Source: Clostridia bacterium (GTDB lineage Bacteria > Bacillota > Clostridia > Acetivibrionales > DSM-2933). From it: a stretch of 32,159 nucleotides of DNA. How positions within the stretch are numbered: position 1 is the stretch's first letter; each line of letters begins with the position of its first letter. A model generated the notes under the pieces. It saw only the letters and a list, made by a program, of their open reading frames with translations, was not told the DNA's origin and searched no databases. A program made the position numbers and the translations under genes. Of the stretch, positions 1 to 7,386 are shown piece after piece. The stretch lies in assembly GCA_026418275.1 (NCBI GenBank), contig JAOABQ010000065.1, positions 1-32,159 of the forward strand, written 5' to 3'.

Positions 1-139
1 CCCTGTCTAAGGCAGGTTGCCCACGCGTTACTCACCCGTCCGCCGCTAAGACTACTATTGCTAATAGTCTCCGCTCGACTTGCATGTGTTAAGCACGCCG
101 CCAGCGTTCGTCCTGAGCCAGGATCAAACTCTCTAATTA
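1..139 (-). rRNA. rrs: 16S ribosomal RNA, 5' end only
   Basis: The reverse strand carries the start of bacterial 16S rRNA: the 27F primer site (AGAGTTTGATCCTGGCTCAG) lies at about 113-132, followed by the conserved ACGAACGCTGGCGGCGTGC block and GGCGGACGGGTGAGTAACGCG. The gene runs off the left edge, so only about 139 bases are present. The mature 5' end is placed about 7 bases before AGAGTTTG by comparison with other 16S genes and is approximate. The V1 region suggests Clostridia, but it is too short for a genus call. Confidence 0.97.
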
Positions 140-300
140 AATTAAAATTTATATAGAAAATTTGTTAGCTCTAGTTTTACTTACTGACTTTTATAAAGTT
201 CGCAAGTTACTCAAATTCATTTTCGAGTTCCTTTTCACTATTTACACTGTTTACTTTTCAAAGTCCATTTATCCAGCCGCTCGATCAGAGCGACTTTTAT

Positions 301-329
301 ATAATACCACGTTTCTTTTTTACTGTCAA
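301..329 (-). promoter_or_regulatory. rRNA operon promoter, proximal
   Basis: On the minus strand a perfect -35 (TTGACA, 324-329) is 17 bases from a -10 TATTAT (301-306). It points at the 16S gene about 160 bases downstream. The leader between it and 16S (140-300) has no gene. It includes GAACTTTATAAA, which could be a boxA-like antitermination signal, but that part is weak. Confidence 0.8.
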
Positions 330-402
330 CACTTTTTTTATTTCCACTTTTTTGTCATTCCCTGCTGCTGTATTTTAACATGTGCTGTGCGACAGCTTAT
401 AT

Positions 403-432
403 ATACTAACACAGATTCCGGCGATGTGTCAA
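403..432 (-). promoter_or_regulatory. rRNA operon promoter, distal
   Basis: A second consensus -35 (TTGACA, 427-432) lies 18 bases from TAGTAT (403-408), about 100 bases upstream of the proximal promoter. Tandem promoters are usual for rRNA operons. The -10 matches at four of six positions. Confidence 0.55.
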
Positions 433-751
433 TAATCGATTTACCAAGTAAAATGACATGTTATTTTTTATATTTTTGATATAATTTATTTTACCTCGTT
501 TTTTATTAAAAATTCCTCGTTTTTCGTAATTTTTTACAAGATTTCTTACAACAACGAGTCTTTTTTATTTTACTATTTCTTTATTAGTATATAATACTTA
601 CTTATAAAGGACTAAAAATAAAAATAAAGAACATATTTAGATTTTACAATCCCTTAAAAAGTCCTTTATTTTATGATTAAAGATATAAAATTACCTTTGG
701 TTGTCGCAGATTTTCCTTAAAATAGCTAATCAAAATGATATTCCACTATAT
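433..751. other. intergenic stretch without a gene
   Basis: Very AT-rich DNA between the rRNA promoters and the convergent end of the uracil-DNA glycosylase gene. The only structure seen is a perfect 10-base inverted repeat, ATAAAGGACT (604-613) with AGTCCTTTAT (660-669), separated by 46 bases. It could be a weak long-loop terminator for the operon ending at 752. No convincing coding frame. Confidence 0.5.
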
Positions 752-1336
752 TTAGATGTTCTCCACGATATCCTTTAGCTTTTTTAAGTCTTCCATATAT
801 ACATCTTGTAATTTGCTATTATAAATAATGCTGGCAGGATGATAGAGTGAAAATAAATTAACCCTTTGTCCTAAAATCTCCACCTCTTTCATTTCCCCAT
901 GAACCGTTCCTATACTTATATTATAGCTTCCCATAACCGATTTTAAAGGGACATTTCCTAATGTCACTATCAGGTTAGGGCTTATAACATGAATCTCCTC
1001 CATAAGATAATCTCTATTTGCAGCAACCTCATCCTTTGTAGCAGGCCTATTAATAATTCGACCCGTCTTTTCATTCAGTGCTGACAGCCGGTATTTTATT
1101 GCATTCGTTATGAATATATCTTCTCTTTGAATTCCTAAAAACCCTAGAAACTCGTTAAGATTTTTTCCGGCCGCCCCCACAAAGGGCTTTGCTAGCCTTA
1201 CCTCATCTTTTCCGGGAGCTTCACCGATAAGCATCAGCTTGCATTCAACATTTCCGTCTCCTAAGACAATTTCTTTTCCTTGGAAATTATCATGATACTT
1301 ATCATAAAGTTTGTTTAATTCGTCTCTTTTTGACAT
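752..1336 (-). CDS. uracil-DNA glycosylase superfamily protein lacking the Fe-S cysteines
   Basis: A 194-residue protein of the uracil-DNA glycosylase fold, family 4/5-like. Visible motifs are GEAPGKDE (38-45, the water-activating loop), PFVGAAG (51-57) and HPAS (166-169, minor-groove/uracil-binding loop). Unlike its neighbour it has a single cysteine (C32), so it cannot bind the [4Fe-4S] cluster of family 4 enzymes. Expected role is removal of uracil or a related deaminated base from DNA, but the substrate is not proven. It overlaps the end of the upstream glycosylase gene by 22 bases, so the two are probably translationally coupled as the last genes of the queuosine-precursor operon. The tandem arrangement suggests an old duplication followed by cluster loss. 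Confidence 0.85.
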   Translation of the reverse strand: MSKRDELNKLYDKYHDNFQGKEIVLGDGNVECKLMLIGEAPGKDEVRLAKPFVGAAGKNLNEFLGFLGIQREDIFITNAIKYRLSALNEKTGRIINRPATKDEVAANRDYLMEEIHVISPNLIVTLGNVPLKSVMGSYNISIGTVHGEMKEVEILGQRVNLFSLYHPASIIYNSKLQDVYMEDLKKLKDIVENI

Positions 1337-1884
1337 ATACTATCCAACCTTTGTCTGACTTTTTTAAAATCTTCCCACATTAACACCTTTTTTGACTCAT
1401 CCCTTAGAAGTGCTGCCGGATGAAATGTAGGCATAATCCAATAACCCTTACGTTCAATCCACTGTCCTCTAATTTGAGTTATTTTTGCACCCTTGTCTAT
1501 AATATATTTCATCGCGGTAGAACCTAAACAGACAATGATTTTGGGTCTTATTAATTTTACTTGCTTCCTTAGATAGGGAAGGCATTGTTCAGCCTCTTCA
1601 TCCAATGGAACCCGATTCCCCGGAGGCCTGCATTTAACTATATTTGCAATATAATATTCCTCTTTTTTAAACATTAATGCATCCAACAGCAAATCCAGAA
1701 GCTTACCTGCAGGCCCTACAAAAGGAAGTCCTTGCTTGTCCTCCTGTTCTCCAGGTCCCTCTCCTACAAGCATCATAGGGGCACTAATATCCCCCCTGCC
1801 TATAACAATATTGTTTCTTGTTCTTCCAAGACTACATTTTAAACAATTGGTACATTCTGCTTTTAATGCTTCCCATTCATACAT
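1315..1884 (-). CDS. type-4 uracil-DNA glycosylase with [4Fe-4S] cluster
   Basis: A 189-residue family 4 uracil-DNA glycosylase, the usual size. Cluster ligands are C14 and C17 in CxxC near the N-terminus, C85 (VKCRPPGNR) and C101 (EQCLPYL). The catalytic GEGPGEQED loop is at 41-49, PFVGPAG at 54-60, and HPAALLR at 155-161. The enzyme removes uracil left by cytosine deamination or dUMP misincorporation and starts base-excision repair in the cytosol. The start ATG is six bases after the queE stop and has AAAGGGGAG about 10 bases upstream. The gene downstream is a cluster-free paralogue. Confidence 0.93.
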   Translation of the reverse strand: MYEWEALKAECTNCLKCSLGRTRNNIVIGRGDISAPMMLVGEGPGEQEDKQGLPFVGPAGKLLDLLLDALMFKKEEYYIANIVKCRPPGNRVPLDEEAEQCLPYLRKQVKLIRPKIIVCLGSTAMKYIIDKGAKITQIRGQWIERKGYWIMPTFHPAALLRDESKKVLMWEDFKKVRQRLDSICQKETN

Positions 1885-1889
1885 ATAAG

Positions 1890-2519
1890 CTAAACTCCCC
1901 TTTTAGCTGGATTCCAGATCAGCTTATGCATCTGAAGCTGAAATCTCACATTAAGCCGATCAAAAAGTATCCACTCAACGATATCGGCATAAGGAATTTT
2001 CCCGAAGACCGGTGAAAAGGTTATGGTCCCTTTTTTAACGAACTTTTTTATAATCTCTCTAGACCATTCATAATCTTCCCTGTTCCCAATAACAAATTTG
2101 ATTTCATCCTTATCGGAAAGCAGGTCAAAGTTTTCCCAGCATATATGATCACTACATCCGGATGACGGAGTTTTTACATCCATTACAAAGGAATGCTTAT
2201 CCCCAAGCATGGCAGAATCCAGCAAAACACTGCCATTGGTCTCAATAGTTACATTATAGTTTTCAAGAATACTTAAAAGTTTACCCATACCCTCCTGAAG
2301 TAAGGGCTCTCCCCCAGTAAGACATACCCTTTGATAACCATACATCTTTATGGAATTATGTATCTCTATAGGATGCATGTCCCTTCCTTCTTCATATGCA
2401 TAGGATGTATCGCAGTAACTGCATCTTAAATTGCACCCCGTAAACCTCACAAATATAGTAGGAAAGCCTGCAGAAAGACTTTCCCCCTGTACGCTTAAGA
2501 ATATTTCATTAACTTTCAT
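1890..2519 (-). CDS. queE: 7-carboxy-7-deazaguanine synthase (radical SAM)
   Basis: QueE turns 6-carboxytetrahydropterin into 7-carboxy-7-deazaguanine, the third step to preQ0/queuosine. The protein begins MKVNEIFLSVQGES, has the radical-SAM cluster motif CNLRCSYC (C29, C33, C36) and a TGGEPLL SAM-binding segment. Length is 209 residues. I chose the ATG at 2519 because AAGGAAA sits just upstream and the family starts there; an in-frame ATG at 2552 would add 11 poor residues overlapping the previous gene. The gene follows the MGMT-like gene by 7 bases and is operonic with queC and queD. Confidence 0.93.
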   Translation of the reverse strand: MKVNEIFLSVQGESLSAGFPTIFVRFTGCNLRCSYCDTSYAYEEGRDMHPIEIHNSIKMYGYQRVCLTGGEPLLQEGMGKLLSILENYNVTIETNGSVLLDSAMLGDKHSFVMDVKTPSSGCSDHICWENFDLLSDKDEIKFVIGNREDYEWSREIIKKFVKKGTITFSPVFGKIPYADIVEWILFDRLNVRFQLQMHKLIWNPAKRGV

Positions 2520-2526
2520 ATTTTCC

Positions 2527-2997
2527 TTATACCTCAACGAGAAATTTCTCAAAGCTTTCTACATAGTGCTTCTTGCCTTTGTTTACAAGCTTATGCCCTT
2601 CCAGTTCCAGTAGCGTTTTTTGATTATCTATTCCTCCAGGGTATTTCTCATTTAATTCTCCACCGCTCTTTAATGTTCTCCAATAAGGTGTAATATTTGT
2701 TTTTCCTTCCATTGCCGCCTCATCTGCTGCATGTGCTGCTATCCAAATAAAAATACCGGTGGTAAGAGGACATGCAATTGTCGTGTTATGCGTTCTGGCC
2801 AATTTTTGCCGTATCAGATCGGAGGTTATAAGGTTTCCCTTTGGAATCTCCTTCATAATTTTATCAACTTCTCTTGGTGCAGGAATAACCAATGTACCTG
2901 ATCCCCATTTTTTACTCATCTTCTCATTGATTACTTCTATTTTTGGCAGATCCTTATCTGCATCCAGCTTTTCCTGCCATGTTTTTTTCTTAGGCAT
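2527..2997 (-). CDS. MGMT-family (alkyltransferase-like) winged-helix protein
   Basis: A 156-residue protein resembling the DNA-binding C-terminal domain of O6-methylguanine-DNA methyltransferase (Ada/MGMT fold), as I remember that family. Seen: a helix-turn-helix-like segment GNLITSDLIRQKLARTH (about residues 54-70) and a conserved ACPLTTGIF block where MGMTs have their PCHR active site, then TPYWRTLK and an ALEGH-like end (LLELEGHK). The cysteine is present but the PCHRV context is not, so methyl transfer is uncertain; it may only recognise damaged bases. A good ribosome binding site (GGAGG) precedes the ATG. It lies between queD and queE and upstream of two DNA glycosylases, so the operon mixes tRNA modification with DNA repair. 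Confidence 0.7.
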   Translation of the reverse strand: MPKKKTWQEKLDADKDLPKIEVINEKMSKKWGSGTLVIPAPREVDKIMKEIPKGNLITSDLIRQKLARTHNTTIACPLTTGIFIWIAAHAADEAAMEGKTNITPYWRTLKSGGELNEKYPGGIDNQKTLLELEGHKLVNKGKKHYVESFEKFLVEV

Positions 2998-3021
2998 CCC
3001 TGGACCTCCTGAAATTTAGAT

Positions 3022-3405
3022 TTACTCCATGTCTTCCTTATCAATTGTAATAAAGCTGGTAGGCGTCTCCCAGAGAACAATTCTTTCCAAGCTGCAGCCC
3101 GCATTATGAATATCCTCTATTATTTGCTCCCAAATCCACAACCCGATATTCTCGCAGGTTGGATTAAATTCCAGACATTCATTTAAATATTTATGATCAA
3201 CATGTACTAAAACTTTCTGGTTAACCAGATCATCAAGATCGTGAAAATCCATAACAAGGCCATTTTTATCCGTAATCCCTTTTACTGTTATCTCTAGTTT
3301 ATAGGTATGTCCATGAATGTTTTTACATTTGCCTTCGTAATCGTTTAAATGATGTGCACAATCAAAGGTAAAAACTTTCGTAATGCTTACTTTTCTTTTC
3401 GTCAT
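3022..3405 (-). CDS. queD: 6-carboxy-5,6,7,8-tetrahydropterin synthase
   Basis: QueD makes 6-carboxytetrahydropterin from dihydroneopterin triphosphate, the second step to preQ0. The 127-residue protein has the zinc histidines H18/H19 (CAHHL) and H31, H33 (HGH), catalytic C27 in the CxxxHGH arrangement typical of QueD, and the CENIGLWIWE segment. I start at the ATG at 3405, preceded by AAAGG; reading further upstream would run into the K+ channel gene and add 54 unrelated residues. It is flanked by the channel gene (34-base gap) and the MGMT-like gene. Confidence 0.93.
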   Translation of the reverse strand: MTKRKVSITKVFTFDCAHHLNDYEGKCKNIHGHTYKLEITVKGITDKNGLVMDFHDLDDLVNQKVLVHVDHKYLNECLEFNPTCENIGLWIWEQIIEDIHNAGCSLERIVLWETPTSFITIDKEDME

Positions 3406-3439
3406 TTTATTAATCCTTTCAAAATTAATGGTTTTATAA

Positions 3440-4261
3440 CTATTTATCCTTATCCATTGGAGGTTCATTGATATCCTTTCCACAATGTGGGCATTTTCCC
3501 CTCTTTTTGTTCCTCTTCTGAACCTCTTCAGCAAAGCCTGAAGCCAATAACCCGGTGGGCAGAGCAAAAATCCCGATCCCTAGGATCGCAATAATGCTGC
3601 TTAAGATTTTTCCGGCAGGGGTGACAGGATATATGTCTCCATAACCAACCGTCGTTAACGTTGCTACTCCCCACCACATTGCTTCAAAAATACTTGCAAA
3701 TTTTTCCGGCTGTGCGTCCTTTTCTATATAATACATTATACTTGAAATCATTAGAAGCATACTGAAAACCATAAACACAATCATGATAAGTTCTTCTTTT
3801 TTTGACCGGAATACCCTGCCGAATATTCTGAGGGAATCATTGTATCTACTCAGTTTCAAAATTCTAAATATCCTAAATATCCTGAAAATTAAAACGATTC
3901 TGCTATCAAAGTTATACAAGTAATGAATATAAAAGGGTAAAACTGCCATTAAATCAATAATGGATATGGGTGAAAAGGCAAACTTAATTCTACCTAATAT
4001 CAATCCTTTAAATTTTTCATCAGCATTACATGACCAAATTCTAAGGACATATTCTATTGTAAATATAGCAATGGACACAATTTCAAAAATATGAAGAAAC
4101 TGTTGGTAGTGTGAACTTCCCTTATCTGTCTCGAAGATCACTGCTGCAACATTGAGCAGCACTAAAGTTGTTATAAAAAACTCAAATATGTTATGGGCTA
4201 CCGTTTCATTTCCTGTTTGTTCAATGGTTTCATAAACCTTACTCTTTATTTTCCGGTACAT
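3440..4261 (-). CDS. voltage-gated potassium channel (six-TM, Kv-type)
   Basis: A 273-residue ion channel in the cytoplasmic membrane. Segments S1-S4 come first, with an arginine-rich voltage sensor (RIVLIFRIFRIFRILKLSR), then S5, the K+ selectivity filter TTVGYGD at about 203-209, and S6. After the pore is a short tail with CPHC (C257, C260), half of a zinc-ribbon, which could bind metal only as a dimer or tetramer. The ATG at 4261 has GGGAG 11 bases upstream; an in-frame TTG at 4279 has no visible ribosome binding site. Its place inside a queuosine operon is unexpected; spacing on both sides (about 33 bases) fits co-transcription. Confidence 0.9.
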   Translation of the reverse strand: MYRKIKSKVYETIEQTGNETVAHNIFEFFITTLVLLNVAAVIFETDKGSSHYQQFLHIFEIVSIAIFTIEYVLRIWSCNADEKFKGLILGRIKFAFSPISIIDLMAVLPFYIHYLYNFDSRIVLIFRIFRIFRILKLSRYNDSLRIFGRVFRSKKEELIMIVFMVFSMLLMISSIMYYIEKDAQPEKFASIFEAMWWGVATLTTVGYGDIYPVTPAGKILSSIIAILGIGIFALPTGLLASGFAEEVQKRNKKRGKCPHCGKDINEPPMDKDK

Positions 4262-4312
4262 CTTATTAAATACTCCCAATAATCAGATTTCACTCTTTAG
4301 GTACTATCCATG

Positions 4313-4555
4313 TCAGCGTTCCGTGTCACCGTCACTATTCTCATCATTATAATCTTCATTATCTTCATTATCCGAATCATCCTCAATTACATCTTCATAT
4401 GTTTCGCTATTGTCATCCGGCATATCTTCAAAGCCATTATCATTGCTGCTGCGTTGAGAGTATGAACTGTTGCTGCTTAAATTTCCTCCTTTAGTAAATA
4501 CCGATACAATAAATACAACTACTGCAAAAAAAGCAAAGATCAAAATATATTCCAT
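4313..4555 (-). CDS. small single-pass membrane protein with acidic tail, unknown function
   Basis: An 80-residue protein I do not recognise. It has one N-terminal membrane segment (MEYILIFAFFAVVVFIVSVF), a serine/asparagine-rich linker, and a C-terminal half dominated by Asp, Glu and Asn. The ATG at 4555 follows a strong AGGAGGG site 4 bases upstream, which supports real translation; an earlier ATG at 4582 lacks one. The N-terminus has no clear signal cleavage site, so it is probably an anchored protein with the acidic part on one face of the membrane. It sits between queC and the K+ channel; a role as channel partner is only a guess. Confidence 0.65.
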   Translation of the reverse strand: MEYILIFAFFAVVVFIVSVFTKGGNLSSNSSYSQRSSNDNGFEDMPDDNSETYEDVIEDDSDNEDNEDYNDENSDGDTER

Positions 4556-4588
4556 AGACTCCCTCCTGTCTGAGAACAGCATACATGT

Positions 4589-5248
4589 TTATTCATACTC
4601 AATTGGATCAACCAGTCCTGCTTCCTTAAAACCTTTAAGCCTCAAAACACAGCTATCGCATACGCCACAAGCCTTTCCTCCTCCTTTGTAACAACTTGTT
4701 GTAAGATGCAGTGGCGCATCGTTTTCAAAAGCAGCTTTTATAATTTCTGCTTTTGTTAAATGAATTAAAGGTGTTTTTAACTTGATGGGATTCCCCAAAG
4801 TTCCCCTTTTAGTTCCGACATTGCTCATGGCCTCAAAGGCATTAATAAATTCCGGCCTGCAATCAGGATAACCGCTATAATCGACCGCATTTACGCCTAT
4901 ATAAATGAAATCTGCACCCAGAACCTCTGCATATCCAACTGCATAGCTTAAAAAAATAATATTTCTTGCAGGAACATAAGTAATAGGAATGCTTGAATTA
5001 CCGTCAAAATCAGGGACATCCAACTCCGTATCCGTCAATGCACTTCCACCTACATTTTCAATTTTGATAATCCGATAGTTTTTTATATCATAATAATCTA
5101 TAATTCTTTTTGCATGATCCAATTCTTTATTATGCCTTTGGCTGTAATCAAAGGAAATTGGATACACTTCATATCCCTCTTTCAGTGCCATTGAAAGACA
5201 TGCGGTACTATCTAAGCCTCCCGATAGTAAAACTACTGCTTTTTTCAT
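4589..5248 (-). CDS. queC: 7-cyano-7-deazaguanine (preQ0) synthase
   Basis: QueC converts 7-carboxy-7-deazaguanine to preQ0 using ATP and ammonia. The 219-residue protein has the PP-loop SGGLDST (9-15) and the C-terminal zinc site C186, C194, C197, C200. It is the first gene of the operon that continues with the acidic membrane protein, K+ channel, queD, the MGMT-like gene, queE and two glycosylases. The start ATG is preceded by AGGGGG at 4 bases. A folded leader of about 155 bases separates it from its promoter, so expression may respond to a ligand. GTP cyclohydrolase (folE) and queF are not in the window. Confidence 0.95.
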   Translation of the reverse strand: MKKAVVLLSGGLDSTACLSMALKEGYEVYPISFDYSQRHNKELDHAKRIIDYYDIKNYRIIKIENVGGSALTDTELDVPDFDGNSSIPITYVPARNIIFLSYAVGYAEVLGADFIYIGVNAVDYSGYPDCRPEFINAFEAMSNVGTKRGTLGNPIKLKTPLIHLTKAEIIKAAFENDAPLHLTTSCYKGGGKACGVCDSCVLRLKGFKEAGLVDPIEYE

Positions 5249-5273
5249 AGAACCCCCTACGGCATAGAACTCT

Positions 5274-5348
5274 CGATAAATCTAAACACCCGCTAACGCC
5301 AGGTTTACTCCATTATTTTATAACCCCGCCGAATGAAAGATCTTATCG
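5274..5348 (-). promoter_or_regulatory. structured 5' leader of queC, possible riboswitch of unknown class
   Basis: Between the promoter at 5411-5439 and queC the minus-strand leader can close a long stem: CGATAAGATCT (5348-5338) with AGATTTATCG (5283-5274), ten pairs with one bulged G. Inside is a GC-rich part with a small hairpin around CCTGGC-GTTA-GCGGG flanked by TAAAC/GTTTA. queC leaders in Firmicutes often hold preQ1 riboswitches, but I see neither the class I core (GGTTC...ACCC...AAAAAACTA) nor the class II pattern. The pairing is seen; the regulatory role is inferred. Confidence 0.4.
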
Positions 5349-5410
5349 TATTCTATACAAATAATTTATTCACCTTTATCTGTTATCCGATAAATTTTTG
5401 TCTGTCTTAC

Positions 5411-5439
5411 AGTATAACAACATCAATCTGATAAATCAA
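5411..5439 (-). promoter_or_regulatory. promoter of the queC operon
   Basis: TTGATT (5434-5439) and TATACT (5411-5416) are 17 bases apart on the minus strand, a good SigA-type promoter. It predicts a 5' leader of roughly 155 bases before queC. Confidence 0.65.
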
Positions 5440-5447
5440 TTTCTATG

Positions 5448-6215
5448 CTAATTTTTACTTAGTTCATAGGCACAACATCCTATTGCACCGTTTAATTGCG
5501 GCTTTTCCGGAATGACTACTTCCTTGAAGCCGGTTTCGGTTTTTATAAAGTGAATTAGGGCTTCACAATGTGCTACGCCACCGGTTAGTACGATTGTATC
5601 ATGAGAGAATCTCCCAATTAAGGGCTTGATTCTTTGAAACAATGAATAATTCACCCCTGCAGCTAACTGATCCATAGGATATCCTTCAGAAATCCGCCCG
5701 ATTAATTCAGTTTCACCAAAAACCGCACATGTGGAATTAAGTACCACAGGTTTTTGATAATAGGTTTGCATCTTCTGTGTTTCCATTCCCAAAACATTCG
5801 CCATGTTCTCCAAATATCTCCCACACGAAGCTGCACACTTATCATTTAAAACCATGTCTGCCATTTTTGCATTCTTAACAAAAATGACTTTGCTGTCTTG
5901 GCCTCCAATATCCAAAAGAATAAAATCCTTAAGCCCGGTTTGCCACACTGCGCCAAAGGTATGTGCCTTCAACTCTACGATGATTTCTGCATTAGTAACA
6001 TTTACATTGTTCCGGCCATAACCGGTGCTTATTATTTTATCAAAGCTGCCTACATTAAGCTTGTCAAAATCAATAACAACCTGTCCCTTTACATTTGTGC
6101 AAAATTCCCTATAAAACTCTGCAGTGCCGAATACAAGCGCTGTATCCAGTTTACGGTTTTCAAAAATTGCTATCTTAACTGCCCTGCTCCCTAAATCAAT
6201 CCCCAATACTCTCAA
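5448..6215 (-). CDS. acyl-CoA dehydratase activase (BadF/HgdC/YjiL type ATPase)
   Basis: A 255-residue member of the BadF/BadG/BcrA ATPase family, typical activase size. It has the ASKHA phosphate-binding motifs GIDLGSRAVK at the N-terminus and LDIGGQDSK (101-109), and the two cysteines expected to hold a [4Fe-4S] cluster at the dimer interface: C127 (NDKCAASC) and C163 (STCAVF). An extra C131 replaces the usual glycine/threonine after CAA. It hydrolyses ATP to drive a low-potential electron into a partner iron-sulfur protein, here almost certainly the gene upstream at 6340-7323. The start is TTG, with GGTGGTG about 7 bases upstream. A MITE-like palindrome lies between the two genes. Confidence 0.88.
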   Translation of the reverse strand: MRVLGIDLGSRAVKIAIFENRKLDTALVFGTAEFYREFCTNVKGQVVIDFDKLNVGSFDKIISTGYGRNNVNVTNAEIIVELKAHTFGAVWQTGLKDFILLDIGGQDSKVIFVKNAKMADMVLNDKCAASCGRYLENMANVLGMETQKMQTYYQKPVVLNSTCAVFGETELIGRISEGYPMDQLAAGVNYSLFQRIKPLIGRFSHDTIVLTGGVAHCEALIHFIKTETGFKEVVIPEKPQLNGAIGCCAYELSKN

Positions 6216-6237
6216 TTTTAAGCACCACCATTTCTGT

Positions 6238-6342
6238 TATAGATAACAAAATGTACACATGGTAAATTTTGAGCGGTGAAAAGCCAGGTCAACTTGGGTA
6301 TTCCGGAAATCAAAATTTTACCTTTACAGTTCATTATCTTTA
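6238..6342. repeat. MITE-like imperfect palindrome, copy A
   Basis: A 105-base sequence with long imperfect terminal inverted repeats: TATAGATAAC...TGTACACATGGTAAATTTTGA on the left is mirrored by TCAAAATTTTACCTTTACAG...TTATCTTTA on the right. It is about 78% identical (hand alignment, one 2-base gap) to 8859-8961, in the same orientation. Several differences are compensatory within the stem. The right end supplies the stop codon of the gene at 6340-7323. The inner TGT...ACA ends suggest an insertion-sequence origin, but no transposase is present. As RNA it would fold into one long hairpin. Confidence 0.75.
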
Positions 6343-7323
6343 AGCAAGCATATCAATAAATGATTCTATTCTTAGCTTCGTGCGTGCATCCAGGTCACCT
6401 GGCCGGTCACCCTCCAGTGTTAAAACAGGAACCTCCAGTTCTTGCCTAATCACAATATCCTCAATTCCTCTAAAACAAAAAGCCTGAGTATAATGAATAA
6501 TCCCATTCAAGTTTCGTATTTTTATTTGTTGTTTTATATCTTCCAATCGGCCGTGGAGACTGTAAGGGTAAGTAAATTTTCTATAAACATCGACCATATC
6601 ATCCAAACCCACTCCATGTGCCATGGTAAACTGCCTTTGCACCTCGTTGAACACAATTCTTGAGCCTGCCGATTCAACAAATTCATAAATATCACTGTTT
6701 ATAGGAGGCACACCTATATACCCCAGTCTAATTCTGTCATACTTGGGTTCTCTTTTTTCAATGGTATGAATTTGATCTTTCAAGTCCTGTTTGAATATTT
6801 CAAAGTCCCCGTTAAAATCGCTGCTGGAAACCTGCCAAAGATGGTTTTCAAAACCTGTTGCTTTATTATGCTTCCATGTAAGTTCGTCAAGGTAACAAAG
6901 TTCCGTTCGAATAGAGTCCAGCTTTTTTTTCACGTCAATGCATTGTTCCAGTTCCACGCCAAATGCCTTGCACAGCTTACTAACTTCATCTTTCAGCATA
7001 TGATAGCTTCTATTGTTGGGGTAAGAGAACGGAATACTCTTAATCCCTTTAAGTTCCAGCACTTCAATTAACGCCCGGGTATTTGAGCAATCCCCCTCAA
7101 CAACACCAATCATTGTGTCAATATCCTTACTTTGTAGAATTGCCGAATAAATTCCTTTAATCCAGGAACACGTATTCCTGGGGAATCCTTCATTTTCAGC
7201 TTTTTCCAAATATTTTCCCGGATCACTCCCAGTTATAAAGATATTATTTAAATCTACCGGTTTAAGACCGGCAGCAAAAATAACTTCCACAGGAATACTT
7301 GTGGTAAATCCTATTTTCTTCAA
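6340..7323 (-). CDS. 2-hydroxyacyl-CoA dehydratase D-type / double-cubane cluster protein
   Basis: A 327-residue HGD-D family protein (HgdB/YjiM-like). Cysteines C52 (RNTCSWIK), C79 (EGDCSNT) and C283 (QAFCFRG) are at the three positions used for the Fe-S cluster, and the C-terminus has the family's EGDRPGDLDARTKLRIESF block. With the adjacent activase it forms a two-gene ATP-driven reductase system. Because there is no second dehydratase subunit and no CoA-transferase or acyl-CoA dehydrogenase nearby, I favour a stand-alone double-cubane cluster protein of the YjiM/YjiL type over a fermentative dehydratase. It is shorter than most HgdB proteins. The start is TTG with GAGGTG 5 bases upstream; its stop codon lies in a MITE-like repeat. 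Confidence 0.8.
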   Translation of the reverse strand: MKKIGFTTSIPVEVIFAAGLKPVDLNNIFITGSDPGKYLEKAENEGFPRNTCSWIKGIYSAILQSKDIDTMIGVVEGDCSNTRALIEVLELKGIKSIPFSYPNNRSYHMLKDEVSKLCKAFGVELEQCIDVKKKLDSIRTELCYLDELTWKHNKATGFENHLWQVSSSDFNGDFEIFKQDLKDQIHTIEKREPKYDRIRLGYIGVPPINSDIYEFVESAGSRIVFNEVQRQFTMAHGVGLDDMVDVYRKFTYPYSLHGRLEDIKQQIKIRNLNGIIHYTQAFCFRGIEDIVIRQELEVPVLTLEGDRPGDLDARTKLRIESFIDMLA

Positions 7324-7386
7324 GAGAACACCTCAGCTAATTATTTGATTTCAATTTGTCCGTGAAAACTTTTCTCGGTCTACCTA

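Noticed and set aside
162..479. 105-codon open frame on the plus strand
   Set aside because: It runs antisense through the rRNA promoters and leader, has low-complexity composition and no ribosome binding site.
752..5248. Queuosine genes as a dpd-type DNA-modification island
   Set aside because: No dpd transglycosylase or restriction genes are present; a tRNA role is the default.
5249..5447. Known preQ1 riboswitch upstream of queC
   Set aside because: I searched for the class I and class II core sequences by eye and did not find them; only an unassigned folded leader is reported.
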